This document shows positions 1-6,336 of a stretch of 6,379 nt of DNA, in pieces; positions within the stretch are counted from its first letter, which is position 1; each line of letters opens with the position of its first letter. Under the pieces are notes generated by a model that did no database searches, was not told the origin of the DNA, and saw only the letters and a program-made list of their open reading frames with translations. The DNA is taken from contig CAKUHX010000098.1 of assembly GCA_934659475.1 (NCBI GenBank), positions 1 through 6,379 on the forward strand, in the 5' to 3' direction. The DNA comes from an uncultured Oscillospiraceae bacterium. Lineage in GTDB: Bacteria > Bacillota > Clostridia > Oscillospirales > Oscillospiraceae. The position numbers and the translations under genes were made by a program.

Positions 1-1928
1 CCTTCGGCGGCATGACCTTCCTGATGGTGCCCGACAACCTGAGCCAGCTGGAGGAGATCTCCAAGCTAAGCGAGCGCAAGGACGATCTGGAGGACGACTA
101 CAACAAGCTGTCCGACAGTCTGGATGTGCTGCTGGACTCCCTGAGCGACATGAGCGGCAGCCTGTACGCCTCCGCCAACGGTCTGGATAAGCTGAACCAG
201 GCCCGGGACACCATCTCCAACGGCAAGGATAAGGTATACAGCGACGCCGACGCCCTGCGGGGCGATCTGGACGGCATCGCCGCCGTGCTGCAGCCCGTGT
301 CCGGCCAGATCGACGCCGCCAGCGCCGCCATCACCGACAGCAAGACCCAGCTGGCCACCCTGAACACCGCGGTGCAGGCGCTGCGGGGCGATCTGGATAA
401 GCTGGTCAAGCTCATTGACGAGGTGCAGGACCATCAGGACGAGTATGACACCATCTATGACCAGCTGGTGGGCATGAAGAGCGACCTGACCAAGCTGCAG
501 ACCGCCCTGAACAGCGTGAAGAAGTCCAGCGCCCCCGAGATCAACAAGCTCTTCGGGGATAAGACCAGCGCGGAGCTGAAGGCCGCCCTGACTCAGGTGG
601 AGATGCTGAACGGCGTATTCGATTCAGTAGACGAGGACAGCAGCAAGGGCCTGAGCTTCACGGAGTTCATGGCCGGAGCCATGCTGGCCGGAAAGCAGAT
701 CACCGATCCCACCATCGCCCGGCAGAAGGCTGAGGCGATCGAAAAGGCGTACAACGACTTTTTTAACAACGACGGCTGCAAGACCAGCGGCGATGTGAAG
801 AACGCCGTGTATAAACAGTGTCTGGACGTGGCTGCGGCTCAGATCCGCGCAGCTTATCCCGGGCTGTCCGAGGAAGAGGTGCAGAAACAGGCCGCGGCCG
901 CTGTGGAAAGCCAGCTGGCTAATAAGGAGAGCGCAGCTTATAAGACGATGGAGCAGGCCCTCACCGCCTGGGAGACCCGCGTCTCTCTGCGCCAGTGCTT
1001 CGAGGCCGCGGGCGGCAGCGACAGCCACGATCTGAGCAGGAGCGAGTTTGCCTATGCCGCCGCTCTGGCTGGCAAAAACAGCACCAAAGACGCCGCCAGC
1101 CTGAAGCAGCTGGCCGAACTGAACGAAGCCGACCCCAGTCTGGCCAAGCTGCTGATCCTGGAGGCCGACACTCTGAACGACAAGATCGACGATCTGAACG
1201 ACGACCTGGCCAAGGCCAAGTCCCAGATGGACGCCATCCTGACCCCCACGGCCGATCTGGCCGGCAGCCTGGCCAAGATCTGCAAGGAACTGGACGATCT
1301 GGACGACCTGAGAGACACCGCCGATGACTTCGGCAACTTGGGCAAGGCTGCGGCCAAGAAGTGCAGCACCATCCTGGAGCAGACGGACGCCCTGTACAAG
1401 ATCCTGGACGGCTATGAGCCCAAGCTGCAGGAGACTCTGACCACCGTGAAGCAGCTGTCTGAGAGCGCCAGCGCCACCGTGCGGGACACCGGCACCTTTA
1501 TGACAGATCTGGAGGATCTGATGAAGACCTCCGGCCAGCAGCTGGACGACGGCACCAAGCAGACCCTGGAGGGGCTGGCCGCCGTGCTGCGCTCCGCCGC
1601 CAAGAGCATGACCAAGACCAACGATGTAAAGTCTGCCAAGAACAACATCAGCTCCATCATCGAGGACACCTGGGATGAGTATACCGGCGATGTGAACAAC
1701 CTGCTGCTCATGGACGCAAATGCCGATGCTGAGTCCCTCACTGACAGCCGCAACGCCGCCCCCACCAGCGTGCAGGTGCTCATCCGCACCCAGGAGATCA
1801 AGGCCGACAAGGATGGGAACAGCGACGTGGAGACCGTTCAGCCCCAGCAGACCACCTTCTGGGGCCGGGTGGCCCAGATGTTCAAGGACCTGTGGGCTGC
1901 TGTCACCAGCATCTTCCATAAGGGGTGA
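1..1928 (+). CDS. Large helical coiled-coil protein with EF-hand-like repeats, probable partner of the downstream MMPL transporter (5'-partial)
   Basis: I do not recognise a named family. The frame stays open to the left edge (Phe-Gly-Gly precedes the first Met at base 12) and no ribosome binding site precedes that Met, so the true start is probably upstream. Numbering from that Met, the visible 638 residues are mostly acidic, Leu/Ala/Asp/Lys-rich helix with coiled-coil character (about 10-175 and 375-550). Between them, residues 203-243 and 330-370 are related repeats, the first with an EF-hand-like loop. A DxDxNxD acidic motif lies at 599-605, and the C-terminus (616-635) is an aromatic, amphipathic helix ending His-Lys-Gly. 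The only strongly apolar stretch is the short Met-Thr-Phe-Leu-Met-Val at the visible start; any signal peptide or anchor would be off the window. The stop is six bases before the MMPL start. By analogy with other RND/MMPL operons it may be an extracytoplasmic adaptor or regulator of that pump; this is inference. A structural scaffold protein is an alternative. Confidence 0.75.
   Translation, partial: FGGMTFLMVPDNLSQLEEISKLSERKDDLEDDYNKLSDSLDVLLDSLSDMSGSLYASANGLDKLNQARDTISNGKDKVYSDADALRGDLDGIAAVLQPVSGQIDAASAAITDSKTQLATLNTAVQALRGDLDKLVKLIDEVQDHQDEYDTIYDQLVGMKSDLTKLQTALNSVKKSSAPEINKLFGDKTSAELKAALTQVEMLNGVFDSVDEDSSKGLSFTEFMAGAMLAGKQITDPTIARQKAEAIEKAYNDFFNNDGCKTSGDVKNAVYKQCLDVAAAQIRAAYPGLSEEEVQKQAAAAVESQLANKESAAYKTMEQALTAWETRVSLRQCFEAAGGSDSHDLSRSEFAYAAALAGKNSTKDAASLKQLAELNEADPSLAKLLILEADTLNDKIDDLNDDLAKAKSQMDAILTPTADLAGSLAKICKELDDLDDLRDTADDFGNLGKAAAKKCSTILEQTDALYKILDGYEPKLQETLTTVKQLSESASATVRDTGTFMTDLEDLMKTSGQQLDDGTKQTLEGLAAVLRSAAKSMTKTNDVKSAKNNISSIIEDTWDEYTGDVNNLLLMDANADAESLTDSRNAAPTSVQVLIRTQEIKADKDGNSDVETVQPQQTTFWGRVAQMFKDLWAAVTSIFHKG
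618..1121 (+). repeat. Internal protein repeat: two EF-hand-like segments within the coiled-coil gene
   Basis: Residues 203-243 (bases 618-740) and 330-370 (bases 999-1121) align without gaps. They share 12 of 41 identities, concentrated around Leu-Ser-x-x-Glu-Phe and Leu-Ala-Gly-Lys. In the first copy, residues 207-218 fit an EF-hand loop at positions 1 (Asp207), 3 (Asp209), 5 (Ser211), 8 (Leu214), 9 (Ser215) and 12 (Glu218), though the usual Gly at position 6 is shifted to 7. The second copy keeps Leu341, Ser342 and Glu345, but the first positions are Gly-Gly-Ser, so it probably no longer binds metal in the standard way. The linker (about 244-329) is helical and holds two Cys (256 and 270). 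Similarity is at protein level; the DNA copies are clearly diverged. Confidence 0.6.
1920..1928 (+). promoter_or_regulatory. Ribosome binding site of the MMPL transporter gene
   Basis: AAGGGGTGA lies six bases before the ATG at 1935 and is close to the consensus AAGGAGGTGA. It overlaps the last codons and stop of the upstream gene, which points to translational coupling of the two genes and fixes the start at 1935. Confidence 0.7.
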
Positions 1929-1934
1929 TCGGCC

Positions 1935-4043
1935 ATGCTGGAAAAGATCGCAAAAGGGCTGACGCGCAAGCCCAAGGTGGTGGCCCTGATCGCCGTGCTG
2001 ATGCTGATCCCCTCCCTGATCGGCTATGCGGCCACCCGAGTGAATTACGACATCCTGACCTATCTGCCCCAGGACCTGGAGTCTGCCCAGGGCATGAACC
2101 TGCTGGAGGAGCCCTTCCACATGGCGGCCACCAGTATGCTGATCGTGGAGGATATGCCCGCGGGCTATACCAACGAGCTGATCCGTGAGATCAAGGATGT
2201 GCCCGGCGTGTCCAACGCCGTGTGGCTGAGCAATCTGGTGGGCGTTCAGATCCCCACCGATATGATCCCAGAGAGCTTCCGTGACATCTTCTTCTCCGGC
2301 GACGCCACCATGATGATCATTCAGTATGAGAAGGCGGGCGCCTCGGAGGAGACCATGGACGCCATCCAGCAGGTGCGCTCCCTGTGCAACGAGAAATGCT
2401 TCCTGGCCGGCTTCTCCGTGGTCATCAAGGACACCCGGGACCTGGTGGACAAGGAGCTGCCCATCTTCGTGACGCTGGCCGTGCTGCTGGCGCTGGTGGC
2501 CATGGCCCTGACCATGGAGTCCACCGTGCTGCCCCTGGTGCTGATCGCCAACATCGGCATCGCCGTGGTGTACAACTTCGGCACCAATATCTTCCTGGGG
2601 GAGATCTCCTACATCACAAAGGCCATTGCCGCGGTGCTGCAGCTGGGCGTGACCATGGACTACTCCGTGTTCCTCTACCGCCGGTATGAGGAGGAGCTGG
2701 CCAACCATGAGGACCGCCGCGACGCCATGGCCCAGGCCATCCTGGCCGCCTTCCGGTCCCTGTCCGGCTCCAGCCTGACTACCGTGGCCGGCTTCCTGGC
2801 CCTGTGCTTCATGCGTCTGACCCTGGGCCGGGACATCGGTGTGGTCATGGTCAAGGGCGTGGTGCTGGGCGTGGCCACCGTGATCCTGGTGCTGCCCGCC
2901 ATCATCCTGCTGGCTGACAAGCAGATCGCCAAGCACAAGCACAGGACCATCCTGCCCGACTTCACCGGCCTGAACAGGTTCGTGCTGAAGCACCGGGTGG
3001 TGTTCGTGGTGCTGGCCCTTCTGGTGGCTCTGCCCGCCTATTACGCCCAGAGCCACGCCACCATGTACTACAAGCTGGACGAGTCCCTGCCCCGGGATCT
3101 GCCCTCGATCGTGGGCAACACCAAGCTGAAGGACGAGTTCGACATGGCCACCTCCCACTTCATCCTGCTGCGGGACGATGTGTCCGCCGCCGATATGAAC
3201 GAGATGGAGCAGAAGCTGGAGGACGTGCCCGGCATCACCAGCATCCTGTCCTATCACTCCCTGCTGGGCACCGGCATCCCCGATTTCTTCATCCCCGACG
3301 AGGTGAAGGATATGCTCAAGCAGGACGGCCTTCAGATGATGATGGTCAACTCCAGCTGCGAGACGGCCTCTGACGAGGCGGCCCAGCAGCTGGCCGCCAT
3401 GACGGAGATCGTAAAGGCCTATGACCCCGACGCCATGATCACCGGCGAGGCCGCCATGACCAACGACCTGATCGAGACCACCGCCGTGGACTTCCAGGTG
3501 ACCAACTACATCTCCATCATCGCCATTTTCGTGCTGGTGATGATCGTGTTCAAGTCCATCTCCATCCCTGTGGTGCTGGTGGCGGCCATCGAGCTGGCCA
3601 TCTTCCTGAACCAGGGCGTGCCCTACTTCACGGGCACCGAGGTGCCCTTCGTGGCCCCCACGGTCATCAGCTGCATCCAGCTGGGCGCCACAGTGGACTA
3701 CGCCATCCTCATGACCTCCCGCTTCCAGGAGGAGCTGCAGGCCGGCAAGGACCGCCACGAGGCCGCCCTGATCGCCGCCACCTCCTCCGACGCGTCCATC
3801 ATCACCAGCGCTCTGGTGCTGTTCTGCGCCACGCTGGGCGTGTCCTTCGTCACGTCCATCGATTTGATCGGCGCCATCTGCATCATGCTGGCCCGGGGCG
3901 CCGTCATCTCCGCCGTGGTGAGCATCTTCGTGCTGCCGGCCCTGCTGTGCGTGTGCGAGCCTGTGTTCAACAAGACCACCCTCTACTGGCGCAAAGCAAA
4001 GCCCGCCAAGGTCAAGAAAGAAAAGACCCCGGCGGCCAAGTGA
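1935..4043 (+). CDS. MMPL/RND-superfamily transporter (YdfJ/MmpL-like)
   Basis: A complete 702-residue integral membrane protein of the RND superfamily, expected to use the proton gradient to export lipids or other hydrophobic compounds; the substrate is unknown. It has two homologous halves. Each has one membrane helix (about 15-33 and 354-371), an extracytoplasmic domain (about 35-172 and 374-522), and then a cluster of five helices (about 175-327 and 524-676). The membrane motif Gly-x-x-x-Asp-Tyr occurs in both halves, as GVTMDY with Asp242 and GATVDY with Asp588; such aspartates relay protons in RND pumps. The halves also match outside the membrane: Leu-Pro-x-Asp-Leu near 44-48 and 385-389, and Asp-Val-Pro-Gly near 88-91 and 430-433. 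At 702 residues it resembles Bacillus YdfJ-type proteins and is shorter than mycobacterial MmpL proteins. The C-terminus (from 680) is a lysine-rich, probably cytoplasmic tail. It follows the coiled-coil gene by six bases with a good ribosome binding site, so the two are likely co-transcribed. I am confident of the family but not of the substrate. Confidence 0.93.
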   Translation: MLEKIAKGLTRKPKVVALIAVLMLIPSLIGYAATRVNYDILTYLPQDLESAQGMNLLEEPFHMAATSMLIVEDMPAGYTNELIREIKDVPGVSNAVWLSNLVGVQIPTDMIPESFRDIFFSGDATMMIIQYEKAGASEETMDAIQQVRSLCNEKCFLAGFSVVIKDTRDLVDKELPIFVTLAVLLALVAMALTMESTVLPLVLIANIGIAVVYNFGTNIFLGEISYITKAIAAVLQLGVTMDYSVFLYRRYEEELANHEDRRDAMAQAILAAFRSLSGSSLTTVAGFLALCFMRLTLGRDIGVVMVKGVVLGVATVILVLPAIILLADKQIAKHKHRTILPDFTGLNRFVLKHRVVFVVLALLVALPAYYAQSHATMYYKLDESLPRDLPSIVGNTKLKDEFDMATSHFILLRDDVSAADMNEMEQKLEDVPGITSILSYHSLLGTGIPDFFIPDEVKDMLKQDGLQMMMVNSSCETASDEAAQQLAAMTEIVKAYDPDAMITGEAAMTNDLIETTAVDFQVTNYISIIAIFVLVMIVFKSISIPVVLVAAIELAIFLNQGVPYFTGTEVPFVAPTVISCIQLGATVDYAILMTSRFQEELQAGKDRHEAALIAATSSDASIITSALVLFCATLGVSFVTSIDLIGAICIMLARGAVISAVVSIFVLPALLCVCEPVFNKTTLYWRKAKPAKVKKEKTPAAK

Positions 4044-4064
4044 ATACGCCGTCTCCTTCCATCA

Positions 4065-4105
4065 GGGGGCGCCGTCTCCATTCCGGGGGCGGCGTCCCCT
4101 ATTTT
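4065..4105 (+). terminator. Rho-independent terminator after the MMPL transporter gene
   Basis: GGGGGCGCCG (4065-4074) pairs with CGGCGTCCCC (4090-4099), giving a 10-bp stem with one G-U pair and a 15-base loop. It is followed by TATTTT, a short and imperfect U-tract. It begins 22 bases after the transporter stop. The 10-base sequence CGCCGTCTCC occurs at 4047-4056 and again at 4070-4079, so the 3' arm has a second possible partner upstream. Confidence 0.65.
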
Positions 4106-4124
4106 GCGTTCTGCACCCCTTCCC

Positions 4125-4154
4125 TTGACTTGTCCACCCAAAATCTGCTATCAT
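4125..4154 (+). promoter_or_regulatory. Sigma-A-type promoter for the topoisomerase gene
   Basis: The -35 TTGACT (4125-4130) and -10 TATCAT (4149-4154) are separated by 18 bases. A TGC directly before the -10 gives an extended -10 element. Transcription would begin near 4161, leaving a leader of about 80 bases before the ATG at 4241. The region is less G+C-rich than the genes on either side, as expected of a promoter. The hexamers and spacing are seen directly; activity is inferred. Confidence 0.75.
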
Positions 4155-4169
4155 TATCCTGTTATGATA
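4149..4169 (+). promoter_or_regulatory. Dyad overlapping the -10 region, possible operator
   Basis: TATCAT (4149-4154) and its exact reverse complement ATGATA (4164-4169) are separated by nine bases. The dyad covers the -10 box and the expected transcription start. A protein bound here would block initiation. No regulator gene is visible in the window, and part of the symmetry could be chance in an A+T-rich stretch. Confidence 0.35.
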
Positions 4170-4171
4170 TG

Positions 4172-4208
4172 CCCGTTTTTGTTCGGGGTCTCTTTCCTAC
4201 AAAACGGG
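4172..4208 (+). promoter_or_regulatory. Hairpin in the untranslated leader of the topoisomerase gene
   Basis: CCCGTTTT (4172-4179) is perfectly complementary to AAAACGGG (4201-4208) across a 21-base loop. A competing shorter pairing, CCCG (4172-4175) with CGGG (4184-4187), is also possible. The structure ends 15 bases before the ribosome binding site. It could influence transcript stability or expression, but it matches no riboswitch class I know. Confidence 0.35.
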
Positions 4209-4223
4209 GAACAATAGACGCAG

Positions 4224-4231
4224 TAAGGAAG
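4224..4231 (+). promoter_or_regulatory. Ribosome binding site of the topoisomerase gene
   Basis: TAAGGAAG ends nine bases before the ATG at 4241. It decides the start: in-frame ATGs further up, such as 4169, lie at or near the expected transcription start and have no such site. Confidence 0.75.
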
Positions 4232-4240
4232 ATAGTCTTT

Positions 4241-6229
4241 ATGGCACAAAAGAAAGCAAGCTACGGCAACGACTCCATCTCCTCCCTGAAGGGGGCCGAC
4301 CGGGTGCGCAAGCGCCCGGGGGTGATCTTTGGCTCCGATGGGCTGGACGGCTGCGAGCACGCCGTATTTGAGATCCTGTCCAACGCCATCGATGAGGCGC
4401 GGGAGGGTCACGGCTCGCTCATCACTGTCACCCGGTTTGAGGACGGCTCCTTTCAGGTAGAGGACCAGGGCCGGGGCTGTCCGGTGGACTGGAACGAGAA
4501 AGAGGGCAAGTTCAACTGGGAGCTGGTGTTCTGCGAACTGTACGCCGGCGGCAAGTACAGCGCCGACGGGGACAACTACGAGTACTCCCTGGGCCTGAAC
4601 GGCCTGGGTTCCTGCGCCACCCAGTACGCCAGCGAGTATATGGACGTCACCGTCTGGCGGGACGGTAAGAAGTACTCCCTGCACTTCGAGAAGGGGGAGA
4701 ACGTGGGCGGCCTGAAGGTAGAGCCCACCGACCGGGGGAAAAAGACGGGCACCACCATCCGGTGGAGGCCCGACCTGGAGGTGTTCACCGACATCGCCGT
4801 GCCCGCCGCCTATTTCATGGACATCATGAAGCGCCAGGCCGTGGTGAACGCGGGGGTGGTGTTCCGCTTTAAGGATCAGCAGGACGGAAAATTCGAGACC
4901 ACGGATTTTCAGTACGAGCACGGGATCCAGGACTATGTGACCGAGCTGGCGGGGGAGGACGCCCTGACCCTGCCCGTGTTCTGGCAGACGGAGCGCCGGG
5001 GCCGGGACCGGGAGGACAAGCCGGAGTACAAGGTCAAGCTGTCGGTGTCCTTCTGCTTCTCCAACCGGGTGCAGGTCATCGAGCACTACCACAACTCCTC
5101 GTGGCTGGAGCACGGCGGTGCGCCGGAAAAGGCCACGAAATCCGCCTTCGTCTCCGCCATCGACGCATGGCTGCGCCAGAACGGCAAGTACACCAAGACG
5201 GAGAGCAAGATCACCTTCAACGACGTGCAGGACGCGCTGGTGCTGGTGAGCAACAACTTCTCCACCCAGACCAGCTACGAGAACCAGACGAAAAAATCCA
5301 TCACCAACAAGTTCGTGCAGGAGGCCATGACCGACTTCCTCCGCAGCCAGCTGGAGGTCTACTTCATCGAAAACCCCTTCGACGCGGAGAAGATCGCCGG
5401 GCAGGTGCTGGTGAACAAGCGCTCCCGGGAGACGGCGGAAAAGACCCGGCTGGGCATCAAGAAAAAGCTGTCCGGCTCGCTGGACATCTCCAACCGGGTG
5501 CAGAAGTTCGTGGACTGCCGCACCAAGGACGTGTCCCTCCGGGAGCTGTATATCGTGGAGGGCGACTCCGCCATGGGCGCCGTCAAGCTCAGCCGGGACG
5601 CGGAGTTTCAGGGCATCATGCCCGTCCGGGGCAAGATCCTCAACTGCCTGAAGGCGGACTACGCCCGCATTTTCAAGAGCGAGATCATCACCGACCTGCT
5701 GAAGGTCATGGGCTGCGGCGTGGAGGTCCAGTCCAAGAGCAACAAGGAGCTCAACGCCTTCGACCTGAACAATCTCCGCTGGAACAAGATCGTCATCTGC
5801 ACCGATGGCGACGAGGACGGCTTTCAGATCCGCACGCTGATCCTTGCCATGCTCTACCGCCTGACCCCGACGCTCATTGAAAAGGGCTATGTCTATATCG
5901 CCGAGTCCCCGCTGTACGAGATCACCTGCAAGGAAAAGACGTGGTTCGCCTACTCCGACAAGGAGCGCAGCGACATCGCCGCCCAGCTGGAAAACGAGGG
6001 CAAAAAGTTCGACATCCAGCGCTCCAAGGGCCTTGGCGAGAACGAGCCGGACATGATGTGGCTGACCACCATGAACCCGGAGACCCGGCGGCTCATCAAG
6101 ATCATGCCGGAGGACGTGGAGCGCACCGCGCAGGTCTTTGACCTGCTGCTGGGCGACGACCTTCAGGGGCGGAAGAACCATATTGCCGACAATGGGTATA
6201 AATATCTGGATCTCGCAGATATTTCGTAA
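4241..6229 (+). CDS. Type IIA DNA topoisomerase subunit B (GyrB/ParE-like, divergent paralog)
   Basis: A 662-residue cytoplasmic ATPase subunit of a gyrase or topoisomerase IV type enzyme, which with an A subunit passes one DNA duplex through another. The GHKL ATPase domain has Glu44, Asn48 and Asp51-Glu52 (EILSNAIDEA), Asp75-Gln-Gly-Arg-Gly79, the AGGK lid (102-105) and the GLNGLGS loop (118-124). The transducer domain carries the ATP-contacting Gln-Thr-Lys at 349-351. The TOPRIM domain has EGDSA (440-444), the metal-binding Asp522/Asp524/Asp526 and SKGLGE (595-600). Length fits ParE and Gram-positive GyrB, with no large insertion. It departs from housekeeping GyrB/ParE in several places: VRKRPGVIFGS replaces the usual VRKRPGMYIGS, GLNGLG replaces GLHGVG, and the Gly-Gly-Thr motif of the transducer reads Gly-Gly-Ala (292-294). 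It is therefore probably a lineage-specific paralog rather than the main gyrB, though it could be this organism's parE. No gyrA/parC is in the window, and a terminator follows. The start at 4241 has a ribosome binding site and gives the usual N-terminal length before the ATPase motifs. Confidence 0.92.
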   Translation: MAQKKASYGNDSISSLKGADRVRKRPGVIFGSDGLDGCEHAVFEILSNAIDEAREGHGSLITVTRFEDGSFQVEDQGRGCPVDWNEKEGKFNWELVFCELYAGGKYSADGDNYEYSLGLNGLGSCATQYASEYMDVTVWRDGKKYSLHFEKGENVGGLKVEPTDRGKKTGTTIRWRPDLEVFTDIAVPAAYFMDIMKRQAVVNAGVVFRFKDQQDGKFETTDFQYEHGIQDYVTELAGEDALTLPVFWQTERRGRDREDKPEYKVKLSVSFCFSNRVQVIEHYHNSSWLEHGGAPEKATKSAFVSAIDAWLRQNGKYTKTESKITFNDVQDALVLVSNNFSTQTSYENQTKKSITNKFVQEAMTDFLRSQLEVYFIENPFDAEKIAGQVLVNKRSRETAEKTRLGIKKKLSGSLDISNRVQKFVDCRTKDVSLRELYIVEGDSAMGAVKLSRDAEFQGIMPVRGKILNCLKADYARIFKSEIITDLLKVMGCGVEVQSKSNKELNAFDLNNLRWNKIVICTDGDEDGFQIRTLILAMLYRLTPTLIEKGYVYIAESPLYEITCKEKTWFAYSDKERSDIAAQLENEGKKFDIQRSKGLGENEPDMMWLTTMNPETRRLIKIMPEDVERTAQVFDLLLGDDLQGRKNHIADNGYKYLDLADIS

Positions 6230-6231
6230 TT

Positions 6232-6267
6232 CAAAGGGCCAAGCCCTTTGCACCTTTTTCTTCTTTT
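6232..6267 (+). terminator. Rho-independent terminator after the topoisomerase gene
   Basis: CAAAGGGC (6232-6239) and GCCCTTTG (6243-6250) form a perfect 8-bp stem with a three-base loop, followed by a T-rich tract (6255-6267). It starts two bases after the TAA stop. The tract also forms the left arm of the next inverted repeat, so the two structures compete or stack. Confidence 0.7.
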
Positions 6268-6283
6268 CGAAAGAAGAGAAAAG
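6254..6283. repeat. Pyrimidine/purine inverted repeat
   Basis: A CT-rich arm (6254-6266) pairs with the AG-rich arm at 6270-6283 across a TCG loop, with one bulged base. The left arm is the T-rich tract of the preceding terminator. On the minus strand the right arm is read as a pyrimidine tract, so the structure may also stop transcription from the right. Confidence 0.55.
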
Positions 6284-6287
6284 TCAA

Positions 6288-6336
6288 GGGCTTTCGCCCA
6301 TAGGGCGAGTTCCTTTCTGTGTGAACAGAAAGGAAC
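6288..6336. repeat. Cluster of palindromes, possible REP-like intergenic element
   Basis: GGGC/GCCC (6288-6291 with 6296-6299) and TCGCCC/GGGCGA (6294-6299 with 6303-6308) are mutually exclusive small stems. Next to them, GTTCCTTTCTGT (6309-6320) and ACAGAAAGGAAC (6325-6336) form a perfect 12-bp stem closed by GTGA, a GNRA-type tetraloop. Such compact nested palindromes in non-coding DNA are typical of interspersed repetitive elements, but copy number cannot be seen from one window. Confidence 0.55.

Noticed and set aside
12..14. ATG at base 12 as the true start of the coiled-coil gene
   Set aside because: The frame is open to the edge and the preceding bases show no ribosome binding site; the first visible residues look like the interior of a domain.
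624..3758. A 1044-codon open frame on the minus strand across the coiled-coil and transporter genes
   Set aside because: Its translation is a Gly/His/Gln/Val-rich low-complexity product with no domain. It arises because the plus-strand genes, with strong G+C third-position bias, avoid the codons that would give stops on the other strand. It crosses two well-supported genes.
4163..4168. TATGAT as an alternative -10 box
   Set aside because: It lies 32 bases after the TTGACT box, too far for one promoter. TATCAT at 4149 has proper spacing and an extended -10.
3947..4240. Longer N-terminus for the topoisomerase gene (98 extra codons)
   Set aside because: It would overlap the transporter gene and run through the terminator and promoter. 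The extra residues look unlike a topoisomerase N-terminus, and a good ribosome binding site supports 4241.
4154..6253. A 699-codon minus-strand open frame opposite the topoisomerase gene
   Set aside because: It is a composition shadow: rich in Val, Leu, Gly, His and Gln without recognisable motifs. The plus strand encodes a full GyrB/ParE-like protein with all catalytic residues.
6254..6336. CRISPR array
   Set aside because: The palindromes differ from one another and are contiguous, with no repeated unit or regular spacers.
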